Positions 1-5,618 of a DNA stretch of 6,315 bases are shown one piece after another; position 1 is the first letter of the stretch; every line of letters begins with the position of its first letter. The DNA is taken from contig JACQGJ010000088.1 in NCBI GenBank assembly GCA_016199605.1, positions 1-6,315 of the forward strand, in the 5' to 3' direction. The notes beneath the pieces were generated by a model. The model had not been told where the DNA came from, did no database searches, and was given only the letters and a program-made list of their open reading frames with translations. Source of the stretch: Armatimonadota bacterium (lineage in GTDB: Bacteria > Armatimonadota > Abditibacteriia > CG2-30-59-28). The position numbers and the translations under genes are program-made.

Positions 1-249
1 CCTCGTCCGGAGCGCCCTGAGTTCACTCAAGAGCTTGAGAAGGAGATCCCCTTCTACCACGCTCGACACTTGATCAAGCCCGGGCTAACCGGTTGGGCGC
101 AGGTCCAGTATCCCTACGGCAACTCCGTCGATGACGCGCTTCATAAACTTCAGTACGAACTCTACTACCTGCGCAACCAGTCGCTCTGGCTCGACCTCAT
201 CATCATGCTGAAGACCATTGGCGTCGTCGCGTCCTGCAAAGGAACGTAG
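1..249 (+). CDS. Polyprenyl-phosphate sugar-1-phosphate transferase, C-terminal fragment
   Basis: This is the last 82 residues of a bacterial sugar transferase (WbaP/WcaJ/EpsB-like family); the 5' part lies outside the window. The family transfers a sugar-1-phosphate from a UDP-sugar to undecaprenyl phosphate at the inner face of the cytoplasmic membrane, the first step of repeat-unit assembly. Seen in the fragment: RPERPEF at residues 2-8, EIPFYHARHLIKPGLTGWAQV at about 15-36, whose KPGLTGWAQV core is a family hallmark, then YPYGNSVDDALHKLQYELYY and a closing hydrophobic stretch (LDLIIMLKTIGVV) ending at TAG 247-249. The YPYGNSVDDAL segment resembles the exopolysaccharide and PEP-CTERM-associated members, but the exact subfamily and sugar cannot be told from the tail. 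A terminator-like hairpin follows at once, so this gene may end an upstream transcription unit. Confidence 0.95.
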   Translation, partial: PRPERPEFTQELEKEIPFYHARHLIKPGLTGWAQVQYPYGNSVDDALHKLQYELYYLRNQSLWLDLIIMLKTIGVVASCKGT

Positions 250-296
250 AACTCGTCCAACGACAACTCCGCGGTGTCATTGTCGGCCGAGTTTTT
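250..296 (+). terminator. Probable intrinsic terminator after the sugar transferase
   Basis: An interrupted hairpin starts directly after the TAG stop. AACTCG (250-255) pairs with CGAGTT (288-293), and CGACAA (261-266) pairs with TTGTCG (280-285), with a small asymmetric internal loop between the two stems and a 13-base apical loop. A run of five T (292-296) ends the structure. The T run lies only on the + strand side, so it would act on transcripts leaving the sugar transferase gene. The stem is only moderately GC-rich and is interrupted, so it may be partial. Confidence 0.5.
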
Positions 297-317
297 AGAG
301 CGTGTCAAACAAGCCCC

Positions 318-337
318 GGGTGGATTAGCATCCACCC
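318..337. repeat. Perfect 8-bp inverted repeat with 4-base loop, upstream of the flippase gene
   Basis: GGGTGGAT (318-325) and ATCCACCC (330-337) are perfectly complementary around the loop TAGC. No T run follows, so it is not a standard terminator. It lies in the non-coding stretch 250-405 between the sugar transferase and the flippase, about 70 bases before the flippase start. It could be a leader RNA hairpin or a protein-binding palindrome. I found no recognisable JUMPstart/ops element and no convincing promoter hexamers in the same stretch. Confidence 0.5.
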
Positions 338-405
338 CTATCGACCCTCCTTTCCCCGGCGTAACCCGGCGATTCCTCAGGTAAGGACAAACCGATATCG
401 CCTTT

Positions 406-1746
406 TTGCTGAAGCAAAGACTCACCGACAGCAAGTTCGCTCAATCGGTCGGGATTCTAACGGTTGCCAACGTTCTCCAGGGGATTCTCGGTTTCACCCA
501 AGGGATTCTGGTAGCCCGGTGGCTCGGTCCGGAATCTTACGGCATCGCTGCATTGGTGATGAGTTATCCTGGATTGGTCTACACTGTCTTTGACGCCCGT
601 TCCTCTGACGCCTCGGTGAAGTACCTCAGTGAGTTCCACGCTCGGGGCGAGAAGGACCGGGCGGCAGCCATGTGCATGGTAGGATACATGACGGATTTCG
701 CCATCGTGTGCTTGGCACTGATGGTCGTCATGGCCACAGCCCCATGGGCGGCGCATCACGTAGCTCACCAACCGCAGTCCACCCATCTGATCTTGCTGTA
801 TGCCGCCGCCTTTGTTCCGCGCGCCCTGGCTGGGACCTCCAACGCCGTCTTGGTAACGCTTGGCAACTTCAACACGATCGCACTTCTCAGCACGCTCGTG
901 GCTTTTCTAAGGGCCACCATGGTTGTAAGTCTTGTCTGGGCTGGCAAGAACGTGGCGGGAGTAATCTGGGGGAATGCTGCGGCAATGATAGTTGAGGGCC
1001 TGCTATTTGGAGGAGTGTCGTTGAGCCTTGTTCGTCGGAAATGGGGTATGCCTTCGGTTCGCGGTTGGTGGTCACCTCTCTTTGGATATCGCAGGGAGGT
1101 CTTCAAATTTCTGGCATACAATGACCTGAATGCCTTGCTGGGAATGGTTCCCAAGCAACTCGACATCGTCCTCTTGGGCTACTTTCGTAATCCAACTGAA
1201 GTAGGCTACTACAAACTCGCAAGAAGTCTTGCCGGCGTTGCGGGTTATCTTGCAGGACCGCTGCAATCGGTGACCTATCCTCGACTTGCTGCCCTCATTG
1301 GCGAGCATCGACAGTCTGAGTTCTGGCGTACGCTTCGCCGCGTAGCACTTCGGATCGGATTGCCACTGAGCGCCTTTTGCCTACTGGGAATTCCGTTGGC
1401 CCCCATAGTCGTTCGCCAACTCATAGGGAGTAGTTACGTATCATCCATCCCGGGAACGCAGATCCTGATGGTTGGCTATGCGGGATGGGTTGCCTTCTTC
1501 TGGTTGCGCCCAGCCTACATGGCTCTTGGAGAAATCCGCGCTTGGGTTCACCAGAACGCTGTGTACGCGTTAATCCTGCTCGTAGGCATGGGCATTTCCA
1601 TCCCCAGGTGGGGATACTTAGGGCTTGCCCTGTCGTTGACGATGGGCCATTTGCTGTTCTATCTTTTCGCTGTTAGAGGGCTCGTTCGGATATCTCGTGC
1701 AGCGAACGCGAATACAGGGCCAGTAACGAAAGGAGTCCTCTCATGA
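406..1746 (+). CDS. Wzx-type lipid-linked oligosaccharide flippase (polysaccharide biosynthesis protein, MOP superfamily)
   Basis: A 446-residue very hydrophobic protein, a usual length for Wzx/Polysacc_synt flippases with about 12 to 14 membrane segments. These proteins move undecaprenyl-diphosphate-linked repeat units across the cytoplasmic membrane. Seen: a first helix at about 14-36 followed by VARWLGPESYG (37-47), the typical loop after TM1 of this family; hydrophobic segments at about 97-113, 127-150, 155-178, 185-208, 275-290, 317-338, 352-374, 384-400 and 404-424; and the mid-protein signature DIVLLGYFRNPTEVGYYKLA (253-272), where the second half of the family typically begins. The start is uncertain. 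TTG 406 is the first standard start after the in-frame stop at 382-384, but the clear Shine-Dalgarno-like TAAGGA (382-387) lies 18 bases before it. The 3' end overlaps the next gene by ATGA. Function is secure at family level; the substrate is unknown. Confidence 0.92.
   Translation: MLKQRLTDSKFAQSVGILTVANVLQGILGFTQGILVARWLGPESYGIAALVMSYPGLVYTVFDARSSDASVKYLSEFHARGEKDRAAAMCMVGYMTDFAIVCLALMVVMATAPWAAHHVAHQPQSTHLILLYAAAFVPRALAGTSNAVLVTLGNFNTIALLSTLVAFLRATMVVSLVWAGKNVAGVIWGNAAAMIVEGLLFGGVSLSLVRRKWGMPSVRGWWSPLFGYRREVFKFLAYNDLNALLGMVPKQLDIVLLGYFRNPTEVGYYKLARSLAGVAGYLAGPLQSVTYPRLAALIGEHRQSEFWRTLRRVALRIGLPLSAFCLLGIPLAPIVVRQLIGSSYVSSIPGTQILMVGYAGWVAFFWLRPAYMALGEIRAWVHQNAVYALILLVGMGISIPRWGYLGLALSLTMGHLLFYLFAVRGLVRISRAANANTGPVTKGVLS
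1729..1735 (+). promoter_or_regulatory. Ribosome binding site for the first methyltransferase gene
   Basis: AAAGGAG lies inside the last codons of the flippase gene, 7 bases before ATG 1743. It supports that start and, with the ATGA overlap, translational coupling between the two genes. Confidence 0.75.
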
Positions 1747-2429
1747 TGGACCGTGTCCATCGCCTGTCCCGCGTGTGGTCGAACCGCGAGTTGCGGAAGC
1801 TTGCGCCTCAGTTCGGGGGCGATGTCATCAACGTCAGCGGTTGTCGCGACGAGGACAAAGAGGGTCGTCACTACAGCGACTATTTCACTGCCGCATCTAC
1901 CTACGTTGTCTCCAATTGGCAAGATGACCGCCAGAACCTGGAGAACGAGATACTGCTGGATTTGGAGCAGGATCTGCCAAGGGACATGCGTCGCAGGTAC
2001 GACGTTGTGTTTAACCACACAACGCTTGAGCACGTTTTTGACGTCTTCAAGGCCTTCGGCAATCTGTGTGAACTGAGCAGGGACATTGTTATCGTGGTGG
2101 TACCATTTATGCAACAAGTACATCACGACGCGACCTATCTGGACTATTGGCGTCTCACTCCCTACTCCATAGAACGTCTTTTTGAGCGCAATGGGTTGTC
2201 GTGCATACACCTCGCCGCGTGTGACACCCCAAATGCGTCCGTTTACGTTCTGGCCGTGGGCTCCCGGCATCAGGAGAAATGGCAGCTCAGCTTTACACAC
2301 CAATCAAGCAACTGGTTTGGACTCGGGTGCAGAAATATCAGAAACAGTCTCGCACGGACAATCGGAGCCAGTGCCTATGCAATGGCTGGGTGCATACGAA
2401 ACGCGCTAAGAAGGAGATGGAACATATAG
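1743..2429 (+). CDS. Class I SAM-dependent methyltransferase-like protein with degenerate motif I
   Basis: A 228-residue protein with the outline of a Rossmann-fold methyltransferase as found in polysaccharide clusters. The expected glycine-rich SAM loop is replaced by DVINVSGCRDEDKEG (27-41), which keeps the beta strand but only one glycine of the usual GxGxG. Later strands are clearer: RRYDVVFNHTTLEHVFD (84-100) corresponds to the strand-4 region with its LEH, and IVIVVVPFMQQVHHDATYLD followed by YWRLTPYSIERLF (to 147) corresponds to the strand-5 PF..H...DYWR.T segment seen in related enzymes. The C-terminal 40 residues are basic and carry no recognisable motif. It begins inside the flippase stop (ATGA) with a good ribosome binding site; a second ATG follows at once at 1746. 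Methylation of a sugar or lipid-linked intermediate is inferred from context. Because of the weak SAM loop it could be poorly active or bind SAM in an unusual way. Confidence 0.75.
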   Translation: MMDRVHRLSRVWSNRELRKLAPQFGGDVINVSGCRDEDKEGRHYSDYFTAASTYVVSNWQDDRQNLENEILLDLEQDLPRDMRRRYDVVFNHTTLEHVFDVFKAFGNLCELSRDIVIVVVPFMQQVHHDATYLDYWRLTPYSIERLFERNGLSCIHLAACDTPNASVYVLAVGSRHQEKWQLSFTHQSSNWFGLGCRNIRNSLARTIGASAYAMAGCIRNALRRRWNI

Positions 2430-2472
2430 TCACCCCCCCAAAAAAGGCAGCATGCGTGAAACAAAACGCGGC

Positions 2473-2479
2473 GAGGTGA
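2473..2479 (+). promoter_or_regulatory. Ribosome binding site deciding the GTG start of the radical SAM gene
   Basis: GAGGTGA ends 4 bases before GTG 2484. The in-frame stop TGA at 2457-2459 leaves no other plausible upstream start, so this site fixes the GTG start. Confidence 0.7.
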
Positions 2480-2483
2480 AGCA

Positions 2484-3473
2484 GTGGAACTGAGGGTCCG
2501 AAGACTCAAGGCGCAACTACGTCACACCTTGGGATGCTTTCTCCGCAACCATCTGCTTGGTCCGGATTTCTTGAGGCTCCCTTCCACTATCATCATGGAG
2601 CCCACGAACGCGTGCAACCTCCGGTGTCCGGTATGTCCCACGCACATCGCTATGCAGCGGCACAGGGGTTTCATGAGCTTTGAATTGTTCAAGTCGGTTG
2701 TGGACGAGTTCAAGGAACTCGACCTTAAGCCGCGAATTGACATGGGTTTTGCAGGAGAACCGTTGTTGAATGCCGAGGTGTGCAGGTTCGTTGAATACGC
2801 CAGCCGATGCGGCCACCCCACTCAGTTGAGCACCAACGCGACGAGACTCAGTTCTACTACATCCGAGCGACTTATCCGCGGTGGTCTGCAAGGCATCTCC
2901 CTGTGTCTGGACGGAATCACCAAGGAGGCCCACGAGGCATACAGGATTGGCTCACAGTTTGAAGTCGTGCAATCCAACATTGAGGGGTTCCTCCGCCTCA
3001 AGGCAAGAATGCGCGCCAGAACCCCGGTCGCCATGGTTCAGGTCTTGCTGACTTCTCTCTCGGAAGGACAAAGGGAGGAAATTCTATCGTGGGCAAGAGC
3101 TGCAGGAGCAGACGGCGTGAAGTTCAAGTCACTTTCGATGGGTTCCTACACGTCTGAGGAGATCAAAAGGCAATGGTCGTTCTTGGTTCCGAAAGATGAG
3201 CGCTTGCGAAGAGGGCGGATAACTCGAAAGTTCTGTTCCGCTGTCCTGTCACAATCGCTTGTCTATTGGAATGGGGACATGGGTCTTTGTTGCGTCGACT
3301 TCGATAATGAAGTGCAGATGGGGAATGTGACTGCAGAGGGGTTCCTCAACGCGTGGCGGTCTCAAGACGCCATCGACATACGCCGACGTGCCTATAGCCG
3401 GGACTTTGGTCTGTGCGGAAGATGCGGGTTAGTGGACTCTGACTTCTCGGGGTATTCCGTTAGGTTCACATGA
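2484..3473 (+). CDS. Radical SAM protein with C-terminal SPASM-like cluster domain
   Basis: A 329-residue radical SAM enzyme. Seen: an N-terminal basic stretch (1-33); MEPTNACNLRCPVC with C44, C48 and C51, the CxxxCxxC motif that holds the SAM-cleaving [4Fe-4S] cluster; MGFAGEPLLN (88-97), matching the GGEP-type SAM-binding motif; QLSTNAT (114-120) and SLCLDG (139-144), matching later barrel strands. The C-terminal part has C251, C269-C270, then GN at 280-281, W291 and CGRC (C311, C314), the arrangement of a shortened SPASM/twitch-type domain with enough cysteines for one auxiliary cluster. Such enzymes start radical chemistry by cleaving SAM; those in polysaccharide loci are thought to modify sugars, but no substrate can be read here. 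It sits between two methyltransferase genes, starts at GTG 54 bases after the first, and ends at TGA, which overlaps an ATG at 3470. Confidence 0.93.
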   Translation: MELRVRRLKAQLRHTLGCFLRNHLLGPDFLRLPSTIIMEPTNACNLRCPVCPTHIAMQRHRGFMSFELFKSVVDEFKELDLKPRIDMGFAGEPLLNAEVCRFVEYASRCGHPTQLSTNATRLSSTTSERLIRGGLQGISLCLDGITKEAHEAYRIGSQFEVVQSNIEGFLRLKARMRARTPVAMVQVLLTSLSEGQREEILSWARAAGADGVKFKSLSMGSYTSEEIKRQWSFLVPKDERLRRGRITRKFCSAVLSQSLVYWNGDMGLCCVDFDNEVQMGNVTAEGFLNAWRSQDAIDIRRRAYSRDFGLCGRCGLVDSDFSGYSVRFT

Positions 3474-3503
3474 TGGAAAGAGAACGTAGTTGGATAGCGT
3501 GGC

Positions 3504-3536
3504 TTGTCAAGCCCGGGAGGCTGGATTGCCTGACAA
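3504..3536. repeat. Imperfect inverted repeats in the gap before the second methyltransferase
   Basis: In the 111-base gap, TTGTCA (3504-3509) is complementary to TGACAA (3531-3536). Nested alternatives are AGCC (3510-3513) with GGCT (3519-3522), and GGCTT (3501-3505) with AAGCC (3509-3513). The competing pairings could form mutually exclusive RNA hairpins. No T run follows. The stems are short, and a role is unproven. Confidence 0.3.
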
Positions 3537-3584
3537 CTCCTTGAACTTGGTAGACGCGTCAGCCGGGCCGGTTAGGTTGAGTTC

Positions 3585-4157
3585 GTGGGACGAGAAGCCG
3601 GCGCGGTCAGCGGCCTGTTACTCAACCTTGGGTGTGGACCTACGACGCGTCAAGCACTGACGTCAGCCTTGGAGGTACGGTTGGACCGCGTATCGCGCCC
3701 CCATCTGCACCTCTGCGGCGATGCGCACTATCTGCCCGTCCAAGACGACGCCTTTGACGGCGTGGTCCTCGAGGAGATGCTGGAGCATTGCCAGTCTCCG
3801 CATCGCGTCGTTGAGGGAGTTCAACGGGTGCTATGGCCAGAGGGGAAGCGTATTCTGACCGCTCCCTTTCTGAATCCTCTTCACGATCGGCCCGGCGACT
3901 ACTGCCGTTTTACTGAGCACGGCCTCCGCTACCTGCTCCGCAGTTTTTCCAGTCTATCCATAGCGCCTCACCACAGCGGCCATGGATCCGTCATCGTGCT
4001 CTTTGAGAGACTGATTATGGAGCCCGGGCGCGTTCGTTATCTGAGGTTCGTGGTCGCACTGGTCGCGTTCCTGATGCCCAAACTGGACCCGGTCGTGACG
4101 CCTTTGCTGCGATTAGAGACTTACTCCACTGGGTACTTCGTGACGGCAGTCAAATGA
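3585..4157 (+). CDS. Class I SAM-dependent methyltransferase (Methyltransf_11-like)
   Basis: A 190-residue protein with clear methyltransferase motifs: LLLNLGCGPTT (11-21) is the glycine-rich SAM loop (motif I); D34 in VRLDR is a candidate acidic residue after strand 2; GDAHYLPVQDDAFDGVV (45-61) covers motif II with the DAHxLP..D..FD pattern; LEEMLEHCQSP (62-72) is the strand-4 exit; RVLWPEGKRILTAPF (81-95) is motif III; and LHDRPGDYCRFTEHGLRYLL (99-118) is the H..P.DY.RFT segment typical of relatives in polysaccharide clusters. The C-terminus ends in YSTGYFVTAVK. The GTG start at 3585 is the first in frame after a stop at 3573-3575, but its Shine-Dalgarno (AGG at 3574-3576) is weak, and only about 12 residues precede motif I, short for the family. 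The N-terminus may be misplaced or damaged. It overlaps the next gene by ATGA. The substrate, probably a sugar or precursor of the surface glycan, is inferred. Confidence 0.88.
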   Translation: MGREAGAVSGLLLNLGCGPTTRQALTSALEVRLDRVSRPHLHLCGDAHYLPVQDDAFDGVVLEEMLEHCQSPHRVVEGVQRVLWPEGKRILTAPFLNPLHDRPGDYCRFTEHGLRYLLRSFSSLSIAPHHSGHGSVIVLFERLIMEPGRVRYLRFVVALVAFLMPKLDPVVTPLLRLETYSTGYFVTAVK

Positions 4158-5314
4158 GGATCTGCGTAGTCACCGGCATTTTCCCCCCTGACATCGGCGG
4201 GCCGGCTTCCTATGTACCCAGAATCGCTGTGGGCCTGACCGAACGAGGACATACTGTGAGCGTGGTCACGCTGTCGGATTCGGTTGACTGCGACGACACA
4301 TCTTACTCGTTTCCCGTGCGTCGCATTCTCCGTCAACTCCCAAGGATGCGGCGAATGCTGCAAACCGTCAGGACAGTTGTGGCCTTAGCCCGAAAGAGTG
4401 AGATCGTTTTCAGTGTCGGTCTCTACATCGAATGCTTGCCCGCCTCCCGGATATCGGGCACGCCATTGGTCATGCGGATCGGAGGGGATTGGGCGTGGGA
4501 GCGAGTGGTGGCCGACGGACGGATCCGCGATGGGATGGAGGAATTCCAACTCAAGAGATACACTTCGCGCGTCGTATTGCTAAAGGCCCTTCGGAGTTGG
4601 GTCACTCGCCGGGCGGACAGAGTGATCACAAACAGTGATTATTTGCGGGGCATTGTGCTCGGATGGGGTGTACCACCAGACCGGCTGGATGTGGTGCAGG
4701 GAGCTCTGGATGAACTCGCACAAGCCTCAAGAGTTGATCTGCCACCCTTCGCGGGTCATACCGTGGTGACTGTCGGTCGGCTGATCCCCTTGAAGCGAGT
4801 TGACAGCTTGATGCGAGTTGTCGCGGGCATCGCTGAGCTTCGGCTGTTGGTTGTGGGAGACGGCCCGCAGCGCGATGAACTGGAGGATCTTGCAACATCT
4901 CTCGAGATCGGCGACCGAGTTCTCTTTGTGGGACGTGTGCCACAACCGATGGTTAGCGCCTACCTCTGCGCAAGTGACTTGTTCGTGCTCAATTCAACGG
5001 GTGAGGGACTGCCAAATGCCGTTATTGAAGCCATGCAGGCTGGCATTCCGGTCATTGCCACGCAGACGCCAGGAACCGCCGAGTTGATACAGCACGGAAT
5101 CACTGGATTGCTTGTCCCGCCGGGGAACGAAGAGGCATTGCGAGCAAGCCTTGAAGTGCTGTTGGGCGATCCCGACAAGCGATCACGCTTGGCAGAGGCG
5201 GCCCGTCAGCGTTTGGAGCAAAGCTTCCAGTGGGAGCAACTCGTCGGGGAGACGGAGAGCCTTCTCCTTTCCTGTGCGAAGAAACGTGAGGGGTCACAAA
5301 TTGCCCACGAATGA
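4154..5314 (+). CDS. GT4-family glycosyltransferase (GT-B fold)
   Basis: A complete 386-residue glycosyltransferase of the usual GT4 length. The N-terminal acceptor domain begins MRICVVTGIFPPDIGGPASYV (1-21), with the GG loop, and ERGHTVSVVTL (30-40). The nucleotide-sugar domain starts near VVTVGRLIPLKRVDSLM (204-220), where G208, R209 and K214 are the likely phosphate-contacting residues, continues through LLVVGDGPQRDELE (231-244) and DRVLFVGRVP (254-263), and has the EX7E motif at E284 and E292 in STGEGLPNAVIEAMQAGIPV. It ends with the common C-terminal helix (FQWEQLVGETESLL). It should be cytosolic or peripheral to the inner membrane and add a sugar from a nucleotide donor, with retention of configuration as known for GT4, to the lipid-linked unit. 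Donor and acceptor are unknown. ATG 4154 lies in the ATGA overlap with the methyltransferase stop and no strong Shine-Dalgarno precedes it, so translation is probably coupled. Confidence 0.95.
   Translation: MRICVVTGIFPPDIGGPASYVPRIAVGLTERGHTVSVVTLSDSVDCDDTSYSFPVRRILRQLPRMRRMLQTVRTVVALARKSEIVFSVGLYIECLPASRISGTPLVMRIGGDWAWERVVADGRIRDGMEEFQLKRYTSRVVLLKALRSWVTRRADRVITNSDYLRGIVLGWGVPPDRLDVVQGALDELAQASRVDLPPFAGHTVVTVGRLIPLKRVDSLMRVVAGIAELRLLVVGDGPQRDELEDLATSLEIGDRVLFVGRVPQPMVSAYLCASDLFVLNSTGEGLPNAVIEAMQAGIPVIATQTPGTAELIQHGITGLLVPPGNEEALRASLEVLLGDPDKRSRLAEAARQRLEQSFQWEQLVGETESLLLSCAKKREGSQIAHE
5288..5293 (+). promoter_or_regulatory. Ribosome binding site for the deleted glycosyltransferase remnant
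   Basis: GAGGGG lies 7 bases before TTG 5301, within the last codons of the upstream GT4 gene. It favours TTG 5301 over GTG 5286, which lacks a good site, as the original start of the remnant. Confidence 0.45.
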
Positions 5315-5618
5315 ACTGGCACCCACCACGCCTCTCAGAGTCTGCTTCGTTGGGTCGGCCTGCTACTCGGCCCCTCTTGACCCCACCCCGGAGAGGAAAT
5401 GGCGATTGCTGAGCCGTCTGGAGTCGATGCGGGTCGTGGCCTTCCTGCAAGACTCCTGGCCCCGGAGCTTCGAACAAGCAGCCCGCGCGATGGTCATAGA
5501 GCGCCTCTCCTGGCCGAGGATGGTGGAGGAGACCGAGGAGTTGCTAAGGCGCGCAGCAGGAAGCGCAAAGGGGGTTTCGGCCCGCGAGAAACCAGGCGGT
5601 TGGGGGGAGGAGACTTGA
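5301..5618 (+). pseudogene. Internally deleted GT4 glycosyltransferase (N- and C-terminal ends joined in frame)
   Basis: A 105-codon open frame whose two ends look like the two ends of one glycosyltransferase. Residues 11-56 (LRVCFVGSACYSAPLDPTPE, then RKWRLLSRLESMRVVAFLQD) resemble the first strand and helix of a GT4 N-terminal domain, with the YS.PLDPT.E..W..L pattern. Residues 59-87 (QAARAMVIERLSWPRMVEET followed by EELLRRAAG) resemble the last helix of a GT4, compare the AARQRLEQSFQWEQLVGETESLL end of the gene just upstream. The middle, normally about 270 to 300 residues with the acceptor loop, the GR...K phosphate site and EX7E, is absent, so it cannot be an active transferase. The junction falls near bases 5465-5490. 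The start overlaps the upstream gene and the stop overlaps the TTG of the next GT4, so the original operon overlaps are kept. It may still be translated as a short protein. Confidence 0.7.
5602..5612 (+). promoter_or_regulatory. Purine-rich ribosome binding site before the last glycosyltransferase
   Basis: The run GGGGGGAGGAG lies at the end of the remnant gene. GGAGG (5606-5610) is 4 bases before TTG 5615 and about 22 bases before ATG 5633, so it favours the TTG start, although the spacing is a little short. Confidence 0.5.

Noticed and set aside
165..434. An 89-codon - strand open frame over the sugar transferase end and the intergenic stretch
   Set aside because: Low-complexity translation without motifs, crossing a terminator-like hairpin and a known coding region on the other strand.
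1659..2303. A 214-codon open frame on the - strand opposite the first methyltransferase
   Set aside because: It mirrors the coding frame of a well-motifed + strand gene, has no recognisable domain and crosses the flippase/methyltransferase junction. It is best explained by codon bias.
3553..3652. Direct repeat GACGCGTCA at 3553-3561 and 3644-3652
   Set aside because: Nine bases in moderately GC-rich DNA, one copy inside coding sequence, with no further copies or mobile-element context; most likely chance.
5112..5300. Upstream extension of the remnant frame into the preceding GT4 gene
   Set aside because: The translated extension is arginine/serine-rich with no family resemblance and lies wholly in another frame of the GT4 donor domain; GT-like sequence begins only after about 5330.
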